Shown: positions 9,478 to 17,264 of the stretch, one piece after another
Numbering within the stretch: the stretch's first letter is position 1
Layout of the letters: each line of letters starts with the position of its first letter
Assembly (NCBI RefSeq): GCF_001584325.1
Contig: NZ_LSAZ01000022.1
Coordinates: 62,001 to 126,000 of the forward strand
Length of the DNA: 64,000 nucleotides
From: Bacillus nakamurai
GTDB lineage: Bacteria; Bacillota; Bacilli; Bacillales; Bacillaceae
Direction of reading: 5' to 3'
Position numbers and translations under genes: made by a program
Notes under the pieces: model-generated
The model's input: only the letters and a program-made list of their open reading frames with translations
Told to the model about the DNA's origin: nothing
The model's database searches: none

Positions 9478-10116
9478 TTAGAGAAAAGGCACTTTTACGC
9501 AATAAAATAAAATACAGAAAAACATCGAGGCGCTGCCGCCTAATACAAAACTGTGCCAAATGGCGTGATGGAACGGGATTTTCCTCCATATATAAAAGAT
9601 CGTCCCCGCTGAATATAATAAGCCGCCGAGTAACAGAAGGCCGAAGCCGGGACCTGACAATGAGGCGTACAAAGGTTTAATGGCGATGATGATCAGCCAT
9701 CCCATCAGCAAATACACAAGTGTTGAAAAAATGATAAATCGCTTCACGAAGAAAATTTTAAATACGATGCCTCCGATTGCAAGCGACCATACAATAATCA
9801 AAAGGGTTGAGCCGAGTGTGCCTTTCAGCGGCCCTAACAAAAAGGGCGTATAAGTGCCGGCTATTAACACGTAAATAGCGGAATGGTCAATGATCTCTAG
9901 AATATCCTTCGTTTTTTTATGCTGAATGCTGTGCAAAAGAGTCGAGCTGAGATAAAGCAGCAGCATGGAGGCGCCAAAGATAGAAAAACTGACGATATCC
10001 GTAGCTGAACCGTAATTCACCGCAAAAATAATTAAAAAGATAAGCGCCGGAATCGATAACAAAACACCGATTCCATGTGTAACGGCATTTGCAATTTCTT
10101 CTTTTATCGTGAACAA
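9478..10116 (-). CDS. yplQ: Hemolysin III / PAQR family membrane protein YplQ
   Basis: A 212-residue integral membrane protein with about seven hydrophobic segments. Family histidines and acids are seen: EEIANAVTHGIG near residue 8, LYLSSTLLHSIQH near 60, DHSAIYVLIAGTYTP near 80, and the C-terminal HHAIWHSFVLGGS near 190. PAQR-related bacterial proteins are predicted metal-dependent hydrolases of the CREST superfamily; the substrate is unknown. It is 18 bases downstream of yplP on the same strand, so probably one operon. Confidence 0.88.
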   Translation of the reverse strand: MFTIKEEIANAVTHGIGVLLSIPALIFLIIFAVNYGSATDIVSFSIFGASMLLLYLSSTLLHSIQHKKTKDILEIIDHSAIYVLIAGTYTPFLLGPLKGTLGSTLLIIVWSLAIGGIVFKIFFVKRFIIFSTLVYLLMGWLIIIAIKPLYASLSGPGFGLLLLGGLLYSAGTIFYIWRKIPFHHAIWHSFVLGGSASMFFCILFYCVKVPFL

Positions 10117-10134
10117 TCAAATGTCCCCCTTCTT

Positions 10135-11127
10135 TTACAGGATTTGTTTTTTCAGCGACTGTAAAAAACCTAAACCTTCTAATGTGATTTTCGTGCCCGC
10201 GCGTCCGCGGCCTTTTGTGACGTAGTTCACTTTTTCCAAGTAATCAAGCCTGTTTCTGACTTGCTGGGGTGTTAACGGCGTTGAGCTGTTTTTGCTCAGC
10301 TCGGAGATGCTCCGCCTGCTGGCGGGTTCTCCTTTTGTATTTAAGTCTTTTATTGATTCCAAAATGAACAGGAATTCTTCTTTTTCCATAAGAGTCAGCC
10401 GTTTTTCTTTTTTCTTAGCTGTTTTTGCCGTCAGGCTGTTTCGGATATCCGGGGGAGCGTCCTGCGGATAAATCGTGCCGCCTGAAGAGACTGCCGCCAT
10501 ATAGCATGCCGCATTTTGAAGCTCTCTGACATTGCCGTTAAAGGTGTGCTGCTCAAACAGCGGGTAAACCGACGGATCAATATGCAAATGATGCCCCATT
10601 TTTGCCAGAACATACTGTAAGAGGAGCGGTATGTCACTTTTTCGTTCAGATAAAGAGGGAAGCGGCAGGCTTAACACATTAAGCCTGTAAAACAAATCCT
10701 TAGAGAGCTTGCTGTCCGCCGCGGCTTCTGTAAGCAGTGATGTGCTGCCCGAGATGATGCGGGCGGAAGGCTCAGCGTCTAATGCGCAAAGAAGGCGGGC
10801 CTGTACGGAAAGAGGCATGTCTCCGATTTCAGATAAAAACAATGTCCCGCCGGCTGCCTTTTTCAAGGCGCCGTCAGCGCTGAACAGTTCGTGTTCAAGT
10901 TGTTCAGCGCTTTGGCTGCAATAAACGGTAATAAAGGATTCGCTGCTTCTGGCTGATTTATGGTGGATGGCTGCCGCCATTTGTTTTTTACCTGTTCCGA
11001 CTTCACCTGTTATAAAAACGGGATGGTCGGATAGCGCGAATTGGGAGGCCAATCGTTTCGCCTCTAAAAAAGATTTATGTTCGCCGACTAATTGGTGAAA
11101 AGGATCAGTATGTGCAATAACAGTCAT
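10135..11127 (-). CDS. yplP: Divergent sigma-54 activator-like AAA+ regulator YplP
   Basis: A 330-residue protein resembling bacterial enhancer-binding proteins. The AAA+ domain shows Walker A GEVGTGKK (41-48), arginine-finger region KDLFYRLNVL (143-152) and sensor II GNVREL (198-203). The loop where activators carry GAFTGA is shortened (LFSADGALKKAAGGTLFL) and lacks that motif, and the Walker B aspartate is replaced (LFLSEI, serine at 99). A winged-helix-like C-terminus replaces the usual Fis domain. In B. subtilis YplP has been linked to SigL and cold adaptation. Start: ATG at 11125-11127 after AAAAGGAGCC. Confidence 0.82.
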   Translation of the reverse strand: MTVIAHTDPFHQLVGEHKSFLEAKRLASQFALSDHPVFITGEVGTGKKQMAAAIHHKSARSSESFITVYCSQSAEQLEHELFSADGALKKAAGGTLFLSEIGDMPLSVQARLLCALDAEPSARIISGSTSLLTEAAADSKLSKDLFYRLNVLSLPLPSLSERKSDIPLLLQYVLAKMGHHLHIDPSVYPLFEQHTFNGNVRELQNAACYMAAVSSGGTIYPQDAPPDIRNSLTAKTAKKKEKRLTLMEKEEFLFILESIKDLNTKGEPASRRSISELSKNSSTPLTPQQVRNRLDYLEKVNYVTKGRGRAGTKITLEGLGFLQSLKKQIL

Positions 11128-11264
11128 GAATTGGCTCCTTTTGGTTCTAATTGGTTTAATTATAACATGATTAAACAAAGGAAAACACCTTTTCTTAATA
11201 AATCGGTTCACTTATTTTTATTTACAAAATTAAAATAATTATCTTATTATTTGAATATTCGTGT

Positions 11265-11270
11265 TATAAT
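11265..11270 (+). promoter_or_regulatory. ilvA promoter -10 element
   Basis: A perfect TATAAT lies 44 bases before the ilvA start in a very AT-rich region (11215-11280). No good -35 hexamer is present, suggesting an activated or AT-dependent promoter. A weak CodY-like stretch, AATTATCTTATTATT, overlaps it. Confidence 0.45.
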
Positions 11271-11313
11271 GGCGTATTAAATAGGGATTTAAAAAAAAGA
11301 AAGGACTCTGTAA

Positions 11314-12582
11314 ATGAAACCGTTGCTTAAAGAAAACTCTCTCATCCAAGTAAAAGACATTTTAAAAGCGCACCAAAATGTAAAGGACGTTGTGATACAT
11401 ACGCCTTTGCAAAGAAATGACAGACTTTCTGAGAGATATGAATGTAATATTTACTTAAAAAGAGAAGACTTGCAGGTGGTCAGGTCATTTAAGCTTAGAG
11501 GGGCCTATAATAAAATGAGGCAGCTCTCAAACGAGCAGACCGAAAACGGGATCGTATGCGCCAGTGCGGGAAACCATGCGCAGGGAGTCGCATTTTCATG
11601 CAAACATCTCGGCATACACGGAAAGATTTTTATGCCATCCACCACACCGAGACAAAAAGTATCTCAAGTGGAGCTGTTCGGGAAAGAATTTGTAGAGATT
11701 ATTTTAACGGGTGACACATTTGACGATGCATATCAAAGTTCTGTCGAATGCTGTGAAAAAGAAAACCGCACGTTCATTCATCCGTTTGACGATCCGGACG
11801 TAATGGCCGGGCAGGGAACGGTGGCAATTGAAATCCTGAATGACATTGATGTTGAACCGCATTTTCTCTTTGCGAGCGTAGGGGGAGGCGGACTTCTTTC
11901 CGGTATCGGAACGTATATGAAAAACATTTCGTCGGATACAAAAATTATAGCGGCAGAACCTAAGGGAGCCGCCTCATATTTTGAATCAAAAAAAGCTGGA
12001 CAAGTCATAGAACTTGATAAAATTGATAAATTTGTCGACGGAGCGGCCGTAAAAAAAATCGGCGCCGAAGCCTTTAAAACACTTGAAGACGTCGTTGATG
12101 ATGTCCTGCTTGTGCCGGAAGGAAAAGTGTGCAGCACCATTCTTGAATTATATAATCAATGCGCCATCGTGGCTGAGCCTGCGGGTGCTTTGTCCGTGTC
12201 AGCTCTGGATTTATACAAGGAAGAAATCAAAGGCAAAAATGTAGTCTGCGTTGTCAGCGGGGGAAATAATGACATCGGCAGAATGCAGGAGATGAAGGAA
12301 CGTTCGATGATTTATGAGGGGCTTCAGCATTATTTCATCGTCAATTTCCCGCAAAGGGCGGGAGCGCTTCGCGAATACCTTGATGAAGTGCTCGGGCCTA
12401 ACGATGACATCACCCGCTTTGAATATACGAAAAAAAACAATAAAAGCAGCGGTCCGGCTTTGGTCGGCATTGAGCTTCAGCGCCGGGAAGATTACGGCGC
12501 TCTCATTGCCCGGATGAATAAAAAAGGCTTTCACTATGTAGAAGTTAATAAGGATCAGGACCTGTTCCATCTGTTAATCTGA
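11314..12582 (+). CDS. ilvA: Threonine dehydratase IlvA
   Basis: A 422-residue biosynthetic threonine deaminase that makes 2-oxobutanoate for isoleucine. The PLP lysine is in SFKLRGAYNK (about residue 59); SAGNHAQGVA (phosphate/substrate loop) and the glycine-rich SVGGGGLLSG are canonical. A single ACT-like regulatory domain occupies about 330-422, ending FHYVEVNKDQDLFHLLI, shorter than the two-domain E. coli enzyme. The start at 11314 follows AAAGGACTC. It is transcribed divergently from yplP. Confidence 0.95.
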   Translation: MKPLLKENSLIQVKDILKAHQNVKDVVIHTPLQRNDRLSERYECNIYLKREDLQVVRSFKLRGAYNKMRQLSNEQTENGIVCASAGNHAQGVAFSCKHLGIHGKIFMPSTTPRQKVSQVELFGKEFVEIILTGDTFDDAYQSSVECCEKENRTFIHPFDDPDVMAGQGTVAIEILNDIDVEPHFLFASVGGGGLLSGIGTYMKNISSDTKIIAAEPKGAASYFESKKAGQVIELDKIDKFVDGAAVKKIGAEAFKTLEDVVDDVLLVPEGKVCSTILELYNQCAIVAEPAGALSVSALDLYKEEIKGKNVVCVVSGGNNDIGRMQEMKERSMIYEGLQHYFIVNFPQRAGALREYLDEVLGPNDDITRFEYTKKNNKSSGPALVGIELQRREDYGALIARMNKKGFHYVEVNKDQDLFHLLI

Positions 12583-12675
12583 CTTTTTTTCGCTGCGGCC
12601 GCACAAAATGACAGACATGTTTTATCAGATTGTATATAATGAAAAGAAAACAATCGAAAAAGAAGGATTGATATC

Positions 12676-12927
12676 TTGTTACTCAAAAGCCTAGAGTTCA
12701 AAAGACGGGACGGGATTCAGGTAAAAGTGACAGAAATACCGGTTGTCACGGAAGGTGAACATTATTTTTTTCAAATTCATCAGCATCTTGAGCTTTATTT
12801 GAGAGAAGTTTTTGCTTCACAAAGTGTGAGAACGGTGTATTCATTCCGACAGTATGTTAAGCGCCGTATGAAGTGGAAAGATTATGAAGCCGTTTTCAAT
12901 CAAGAGATGTTAAAACACAACGCATAA
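12676..12927 (+). CDS. ypmP: YpmP family protein (DUF2535)
   Basis: An 83-residue cytoplasmic protein of the YpmP/DUF2535 type. It begins with a TTG at 12676 behind AAGAAGGATTG. Charged and basic toward the C-terminus (RQYVKRRMKWKDYEAVF). No function is known to me. It lies between ilvA and ypmQ as in B. subtilis. Confidence 0.72.
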   Translation: MLLKSLEFKRRDGIQVKVTEIPVVTEGEHYFFQIHQHLELYLREVFASQSVRTVYSFRQYVKRRMKWKDYEAVFNQEMLKHNA

Positions 12928-12937
12928 CGGTGCCGGT

Positions 12938-12987
12938 ATTCCTTAGCGCCTTCCTTTATAAACAGGGGAGGCGCGGGAATTTTTTTG
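12938..12987 (+). terminator. Terminator after ypmP
   Basis: Two-tier stem: outer ATTCC/GGAAT and inner GCGCCTTCC/GGAGGCGC around TTTATAAACA, followed by TTTTTTTG. Confidence 0.8.
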
Positions 12988-13004
12988 TGCGGTCCGCTGT
13001 TTGT

Positions 13005-13018
13005 TGTAAGCGTTTTAA
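13005..13018. promoter_or_regulatory. Possible cre-like site upstream of ypmQ
   Basis: TGTAAGCGTTTTAA, 20 bases before the ypmQ start codon. It shares 13 bases with the element at 6668. The half-site TGTAAGCG matches a CcpA site; the other half is poor. Confidence 0.3.
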
Positions 13019-13037
13019 ATGATGGGAGGAAATGTGG

Positions 13038-13619
13038 ATGAACCGAGTGAAAAGTATGGCCGCCGTCTTTTGTTTGCTGCTTTTATGCGCTTGCGGAGAA
13101 CAGGCGATAAAAGATCCGCTGAACTACCAAATTGAGCCGTTTTCATATCAGAATCAAGACGGAAAAACGGTATCTCTGAAGAGCTTAAAGGGGGAAGTCT
13201 GGATTGCCGATTTTATTTTTACAAATTGCAAAACGGTCTGCCCGCCAATGACCGCCCATATGACTGAACTCCAAAAGAAACTGAAGGCCGAGAACCTCGA
13301 TGCCCGAATTGTTTCGTTCAGTGTAGATCCAAAAAATGATTCTCCGAAACAATTGAAAGCATTTGCGGCCAAATACCCGCTCTCTTTTGAAAACTGGGAT
13401 TTCCTGACCGGTTACAGCCAAAAAGAGATTGAAGAATTTGCGTATAACAGTTTTAAAGCAACCGTTAAAAAGCTGGAAGGAGAGGATCAGGTTATTCACC
13501 AAACCGCTTTTTATTTAGTCGGACCGGACGGCAAGGTGCTTAAGGATTATAATGGAATGCAGAACATTCCGTACGATGATATTCTTGCAGATGTAAAAGC
13601 GGCTGAGACACTCAAGTAA
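13038..13619 (+). CDS. ypmQ: SCO1/SenC-family copper-binding lipoprotein YpmQ
   Basis: A 193-residue lipoprotein of the SCO1 family, which helps assemble the CuA site of cytochrome c oxidase on the outer face of the membrane. The signal peptide ends at a lipobox (LLCAC, lipid cysteine 19). The copper ligands are the CxxxC in FTNCKTVCPP (C64, C68) and the later histidine in VIHQTAFY (H154). ATG 13038 is preferred over ATG 13032, which sits only two bases from GGGAGG. Confidence 0.9.
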   Translation: MNRVKSMAAVFCLLLLCACGEQAIKDPLNYQIEPFSYQNQDGKTVSLKSLKGEVWIADFIFTNCKTVCPPMTAHMTELQKKLKAENLDARIVSFSVDPKNDSPKQLKAFAAKYPLSFENWDFLTGYSQKEIEEFAYNSFKATVKKLEGEDQVIHQTAFYLVGPDGKVLKDYNGMQNIPYDDILADVKAAETLK

Positions 13620-13696
13620 ACTGGCAGATTAGACATTTTCAAATCTCAAAAAACATGTTACACTTTCCACTAGTAGACGGGGAAGGAGCAACTAGA

Positions 13697-14452
13697 TTGA
13701 AGCTGCGAATGTTCTCATTGATCGCCGGACTGGCTTTGCTTTTATCCGCTTGTTCTGTCCAGCGGACCGGCTCTGAAGCTGAAGAACCGAAAACGAAGGA
13801 TCACATTGTCATTGCCGCGGTCGGTGATTCATTGACTAAAGGAGTGGGAGACCCTGACGGTTTGGGGTATGTCGGCAAGGTAGCGGACACTCTCAAGACA
13901 AAGGAACACGTGAAAACGGTAGACATCAAAAATTATGCGGTGCAAGGTGACCGGACGGTTGACTTGCTGAAAAAGCTCGACGATAAAAATGTACAGCAAT
14001 CATTAAAAAGCGCCGACTACATCTTTTTTACAATCGGCGGAAATGATTTAATGAAGGTGCTTCGCCAAAATGTTATGCAGCTGACGATTCAGCCGTTTCA
14101 AAAGGAAGAAAAACCTTTTGAAAATAGGTTTAAAACCATCATATCAAAAATCCGCAAATATAATCAGCATGCTGAGCTGATGTATGTCAGCATGTATAAT
14201 CCTTTCACATTTACTTTGCCGGAATTGAAAGAGATTAACGGGGTCGTAACCGACTGGAATCAAATCGCCGAAAAAGAGCTGAAAAAAGATCCTCATGCAT
14301 CTGTGGCGAATGTCGAAGATTTATTCAGCAAAAAAAACGACAGCAAACGAATTTCGGAGGATGATGATTTTCATCCGAATGCAAAAGGATATTCATTAAT
14401 AGCCAAACGATTGTACGGAATAATGAAAAAAGAAGGGTTACCAGCAGAATAG
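13697..14452 (+). CDS. ypmR: SGNH/GDSL hydrolase lipoprotein YpmR
   Basis: A 251-residue exported lipoprotein with lipobox LLSAC near residue 18. SGNH blocks are visible: block I VGDSLTKG (catalytic Ser), block III FFTIGGNDL (Gly and Asn), and block V DDDFHPNAKGY (catalytic Asp/His). The family includes lipases, esterases and peptidoglycan or polysaccharide deacetylases; the substrate is unknown. The start is the TTG at 13697 after AAGGAG with eight bases spacing. It ends 9 bases before ypmS. Confidence 0.87.
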   Translation: MKLRMFSLIAGLALLLSACSVQRTGSEAEEPKTKDHIVIAAVGDSLTKGVGDPDGLGYVGKVADTLKTKEHVKTVDIKNYAVQGDRTVDLLKKLDDKNVQQSLKSADYIFFTIGGNDLMKVLRQNVMQLTIQPFQKEEKPFENRFKTIISKIRKYNQHAELMYVSMYNPFTFTLPELKEINGVVTDWNQIAEKELKKDPHASVANVEDLFSKKNDSKRISEDDDFHPNAKGYSLIAKRLYGIMKKEGLPAE

Positions 14453-14461
14453 GGTGAAACG

Positions 14462-15025
14462 ATGAAGAAATGGAAATCGCTGTTTTTTGTTCTTCTCGCA
14501 TTAAATGTCATTGCAGCCGCCGTGATTGTGACATTGATGGTCATGCCGGGAGAGCAGGCGAAAATACAGGATCAGACAAAAAGCGAGTACGGCTTTCATA
14601 TCACAAGCTCAAAAGAATCTCTTGCCGCGTTTGTGAATGCGTACTTAAAAGAAAAGGCGTCAAACCAGCTTGATTACAAAGTGGACATCAATAACGATGT
14701 GCACATGGCGGGTAAAATCAAGGCATTCTCAACGTCTATTAATGCGGTTGTCACATTTGAACCGTCTGTTCAGAAAAACGGAGACGTTATGCTTAAAGTA
14801 ACGAAATTTTCTTTAGGTGAATTGAACCTGCCGATCAGCTTTGTCCTGAATTATATGGACAGCTTTTACGAATTGCCGTCATTTGTGCATGTCCATCCGA
14901 GTGATAAAAGCATCGAAGTGCGTCTGTCAGAAATGCCTTTAGATAACGGCATGTATGTCAAGGCGGATAAAATTAACCTTGATACGGATGAGATTGAATT
15001 TTCATACTATCATCCGAAACAATAA
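14462..15025 (+). CDS. ypmS: Membrane-anchored YpmS family protein (DUF2140)
   Basis: A 187-residue protein with an N-terminal membrane anchor (residues about 7-29, LFFVLLALNVIAAAVIVTLMV) and an extracytoplasmic beta-rich domain. It matches the YpmS/DUF2140 type in length and position. Function unknown; tight coupling to ypmR suggests a shared role at the cell surface. Small open reading frames inside it in other frames are shadows. Confidence 0.8.
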   Translation: MKKWKSLFFVLLALNVIAAAVIVTLMVMPGEQAKIQDQTKSEYGFHITSSKESLAAFVNAYLKEKASNQLDYKVDINNDVHMAGKIKAFSTSINAVVTFEPSVQKNGDVMLKVTKFSLGELNLPISFVLNYMDSFYELPSFVHVHPSDKSIEVRLSEMPLDNGMYVKADKINLDTDEIEFSYYHPKQ

Positions 15026-15032
15026 GTTCTTA

Positions 15033-15073
15033 TAAAAAAAACACAGATCCGCAAACGGATTTGTGTTTTTTTA
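15033..15073. terminator. Bidirectional terminator between ypmS and ypoP
   Basis: AAACACAGATCCG paired with CGGATTTGTGTTT around CAAA, with A and T runs on both sides. Confidence 0.88.
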
Positions 15074-15076
15074 TTT

Positions 15077-15502
15077 TCAGCGTTTCTTGTCAAGTTTGCT
15101 GAACAGCCGGATTAACGTCGCAAGCTCTTCGTCAGAGTAGCAATCAAACCGTTGAAAGAAATACTCTGTTTTTTTCTGGTTGAAATGATCGACAATTTTC
15201 TCCCCGGCTTCCGTAATATGGATTCTGATAATTCGTCTGTCCTCTTTTGAGCGGATGCGCGTTATCCATTCCTTCTCTACTAAAGCATCGGTAACAGCGG
15301 TAATGTGGCTTGCTGAGACCTCGAGAATCGGAGCGAATTCCGTTACTTTTTTCGGGCCTTGTTCGCTGAGGATTCGCAAAATCGTGAATTCGTTCCGAGA
15401 CAGCTCTTTATCTAGAATTTCATTAACTTCATTTCTGATTTGTTTAAACACTTTTCGAAGCAAAGCTTCCATATCATACATCATTTGTGTTCTTACTTTC
15501 AA
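15077..15502 (-). CDS. ypoP: MarR-family transcriptional regulator YpoP
   Basis: A 141-residue winged-helix MarR regulator. The DNA-binding region is seen as NEFTILRILSEQGPKKVTEFAPILEVSASHITAV and the wing as RIRSKEDRRIIRIHIT. The start is the TTG at 15500-15502, eight bases after GGAGG; an in-frame TTG further upstream overlaps that site. It is divergent from msrA across about 130 bases, so control of msrAB is possible but unproven. No reactive cysteine is present, so an oxidation switch is unlikely. Confidence 0.87.
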   Translation of the reverse strand: MKVRTQMMYDMEALLRKVFKQIRNEVNEILDKELSRNEFTILRILSEQGPKKVTEFAPILEVSASHITAVTDALVEKEWITRIRSKEDRRIIRIHITEAGEKIVDHFNQKKTEYFFQRFDCYSDEELATLIRLFSKLDKKR

Positions 15503-15635
15503 ATCATGAACCTCCAATATGTAATCAGCGTGGCATTCCGGCTTAGGTGTTTCTGTGATAAAGCTGAATTATTTTTATTATGTTTATACATGCTATAATA
15601 TAATAATACCACGTATGAACAAAGGAGGCACCCGT

Positions 15636-16169
15636 ATGTCAGAAAAAAAAGAAATCGCCACATTTGCAGGAGGCTGTTTTTGGTGCATGGTGAAACCGTT
15701 TGACGAACAGCCGGGAATTAAAAAAGTGGTGTCCGGCTATACAGGAGGCCATACTGAAAACCCTACCTACGAGGAAGTATGCAGTGAAACGACCGGCCAT
15801 CGCGAAGCCGTTCAGATTACATTCGATCCTGACATTTATCCGTATGAAAAGCTGCTTGAGCTGTTTTGGCAGCAAATCGATCCGACTGATGCAGGCGGCC
15901 AGTTTGCAGACCGCGGAAGTTCGTACAGAGCGGCAATTTATTACCATAACGAAGAGCAAAAAGAACTCGCTGAAGCATCTAAAAAACGGCTTGAAGAAAG
16001 CGGCGTCTTTCAAAAGCCGATCGTGACAGAGATTTTAAAGGCTGAACCTTTTTATGAAGCGGAAGGCTACCATCAGCACTTTTATAAGAAAAACCCTGAG
16101 CATTACGGGCGCTACCGAGTAGGTTCAGGCCGCCAAGGCTTTCTGAATGCGCATTGGGGAGGTAAATAA
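15636..16169 (+). CDS. msrA: Peptide methionine-S-sulfoxide reductase MsrA
   Basis: A 177-residue enzyme repairing the S-diastereomer of methionine sulfoxide. The catalytic GCFWC motif has cysteines 14 and 17; [26 protein letters not shown] is the family core. The ATG at 15636 follows AAAGGAGGCACC; an upstream in-frame start at 15555 is implausible. It ends one base before msrB, forming an msrA-msrB repair operon. Confidence 0.96.
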   Translation: MSEKKEIATFAGGCFWCMVKPFDEQPGIKKVVSGYTGGHTENPTYEEVCSETTGHREAVQITFDPDIYPYEKLLELFWQQIDPTDAGGQFADRGSSYRAAIYYHNEEQKELAEASKKRLEESGVFQKPIVTEILKAEPFYEAEGYHQHFYKKNPEHYGRYRVGSGRQGFLNAHWGGK

Positions 16170-16170
16170 C

Positions 16171-16605
16171 ATGGCTTTTAATAAAGAAGAAAAGATTAAA
16201 TCGTTAAACCGGATGCAGTATGAAGTCACTCAAAATAACGGAACGGAGCCTCCGTTTCAGAATGAATTCTGGAACCATAAAGAAGAGGGGCTTTATGTTG
16301 ATATTATATCAGGAAAACCTTTATTTACTTCTAAGGAAAAATTTGATTCTCATTGCGGCTGGCCGAGTTTTACTAAACCGATCGAGGATGAAGAGGTCGA
16401 AGAAAAACTGGATACGAGCCACGGCATGATCCGCACCGAAGTAAGAAGCAAAACAGCCGATTCCCACTTGGGACACGTGTTTAACGACGGACCTGGGCCA
16501 AGCGGCCTCCGTTATTGCATTAACTCCGCTGCGCTGCGTTTTATTCCGAAAGACAAACTGAAAGAAGAAGGCTATGAAGACTATCAGCATTTATTTGATA
16601 AGTAA
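16171..16605 (+). CDS. msrB: Peptide methionine-R-sulfoxide reductase MsrB
   Basis: A 144-residue enzyme for the R-diastereomer. The catalytic cysteine is residue 116 in [18 protein letters not shown] and [12 protein letters not shown] are conserved. The two CxxC zinc motifs of some MsrB enzymes are absent, so this is the zinc-free type. ATG 16171 follows GAGGTAAATAAC at the end of msrA. Confidence 0.96.
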   Translation: MAFNKEEKIKSLNRMQYEVTQNNGTEPPFQNEFWNHKEEGLYVDIISGKPLFTSKEKFDSHCGWPSFTKPIEDEEVEEKLDTSHGMIRTEVRSKTADSHLGHVFNDGPGPSGLRYCINSAALRFIPKDKLKEEGYEDYQHLFDK

Positions 16606-16608
16606 AGC

Positions 16609-16643
16609 AAAAAGAGAGGCCGCCCTTAAGGCAGGCCTTTTTT
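16609..16643. terminator. Terminator between msrB and the spsM 3' half
   Basis: AGGCC-GCC / GGC-AGGCCT hairpin with TTTTTT on the msrB side and AAAAAG on the other. Confidence 0.75.
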
Positions 16644-17264
16644 CTACGCTTTTTTTTCATCATGCAATGATTCGATAATCTTCGCAATTCTGTCTTTTGT
16701 GATCAGCGGAGCTTGATCAGACTGATATCCCGGCAGACTGACTTTCTTGAATTCCGGGTGTTTGGCGGGGTCCGGCAATATCGCGTAAAGATTGTTCCAT
16801 TCATACAAAGATTCTGTTTCATGAGGGGAGGTCAGCTCTTCATGCAGTTTCTCACCGGGCCGCTTTCCAACTTCAACAGCGGAAGGGCGCGGCAGCCCGT
16901 GCTGTGCGGCATATTCTTCGAAGCCGTGAAGCAGTTCTTCAAGCATTAATGATTCCATTTTAAAAATAAACGTTTCTCCGCCCTTTGTGATCGCTGCGGA
17001 TTGTAAGGTTAAGGTTGCCGCGTCATCAATCGACATAAAAAACCTTGTCATGTTTTTGTCGGTAATGGTGAGCGGACCGCCTGCCATCATCTGTTCAAAT
17101 AAAATAGGGATAACGGAACCGCGTGAACCGAGCACATTGCCGAAACGAACCGAGCAAAACACCGTCCCGCGGTTTTGAACATGATGGTTCGCCTGATGAA
17201 ACAGTTTCTCGGACAAAAGCTTAGTGGCTCCCATTGTATTTACCGGGGAAACGGCTTTATCGGT
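16644..17264 (-). pseudogene. spsM: spsM 3' half (spore polysaccharide epimerase/dehydratase), severed by the element
   Basis: The C-terminal 205 or so residues of a CapD/FlaA1-type UDP-sugar dehydratase or epimerase. The reading frame enters from the att core (TDKAV) and continues [15 protein letters not shown], keeping the family K of the YxxxK-type region and VRFGNVLGSRGSVIP. There is no natural start: the ATG of MGATK is internal. Joined to the half at 23602-24022 across the 16-bp repeat it gives an uninterrupted 341-codon gene. B. subtilis SpsM makes spore-surface polysaccharide. Not decayed, so reconstitution by excision is plausible. Confidence 0.9.
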
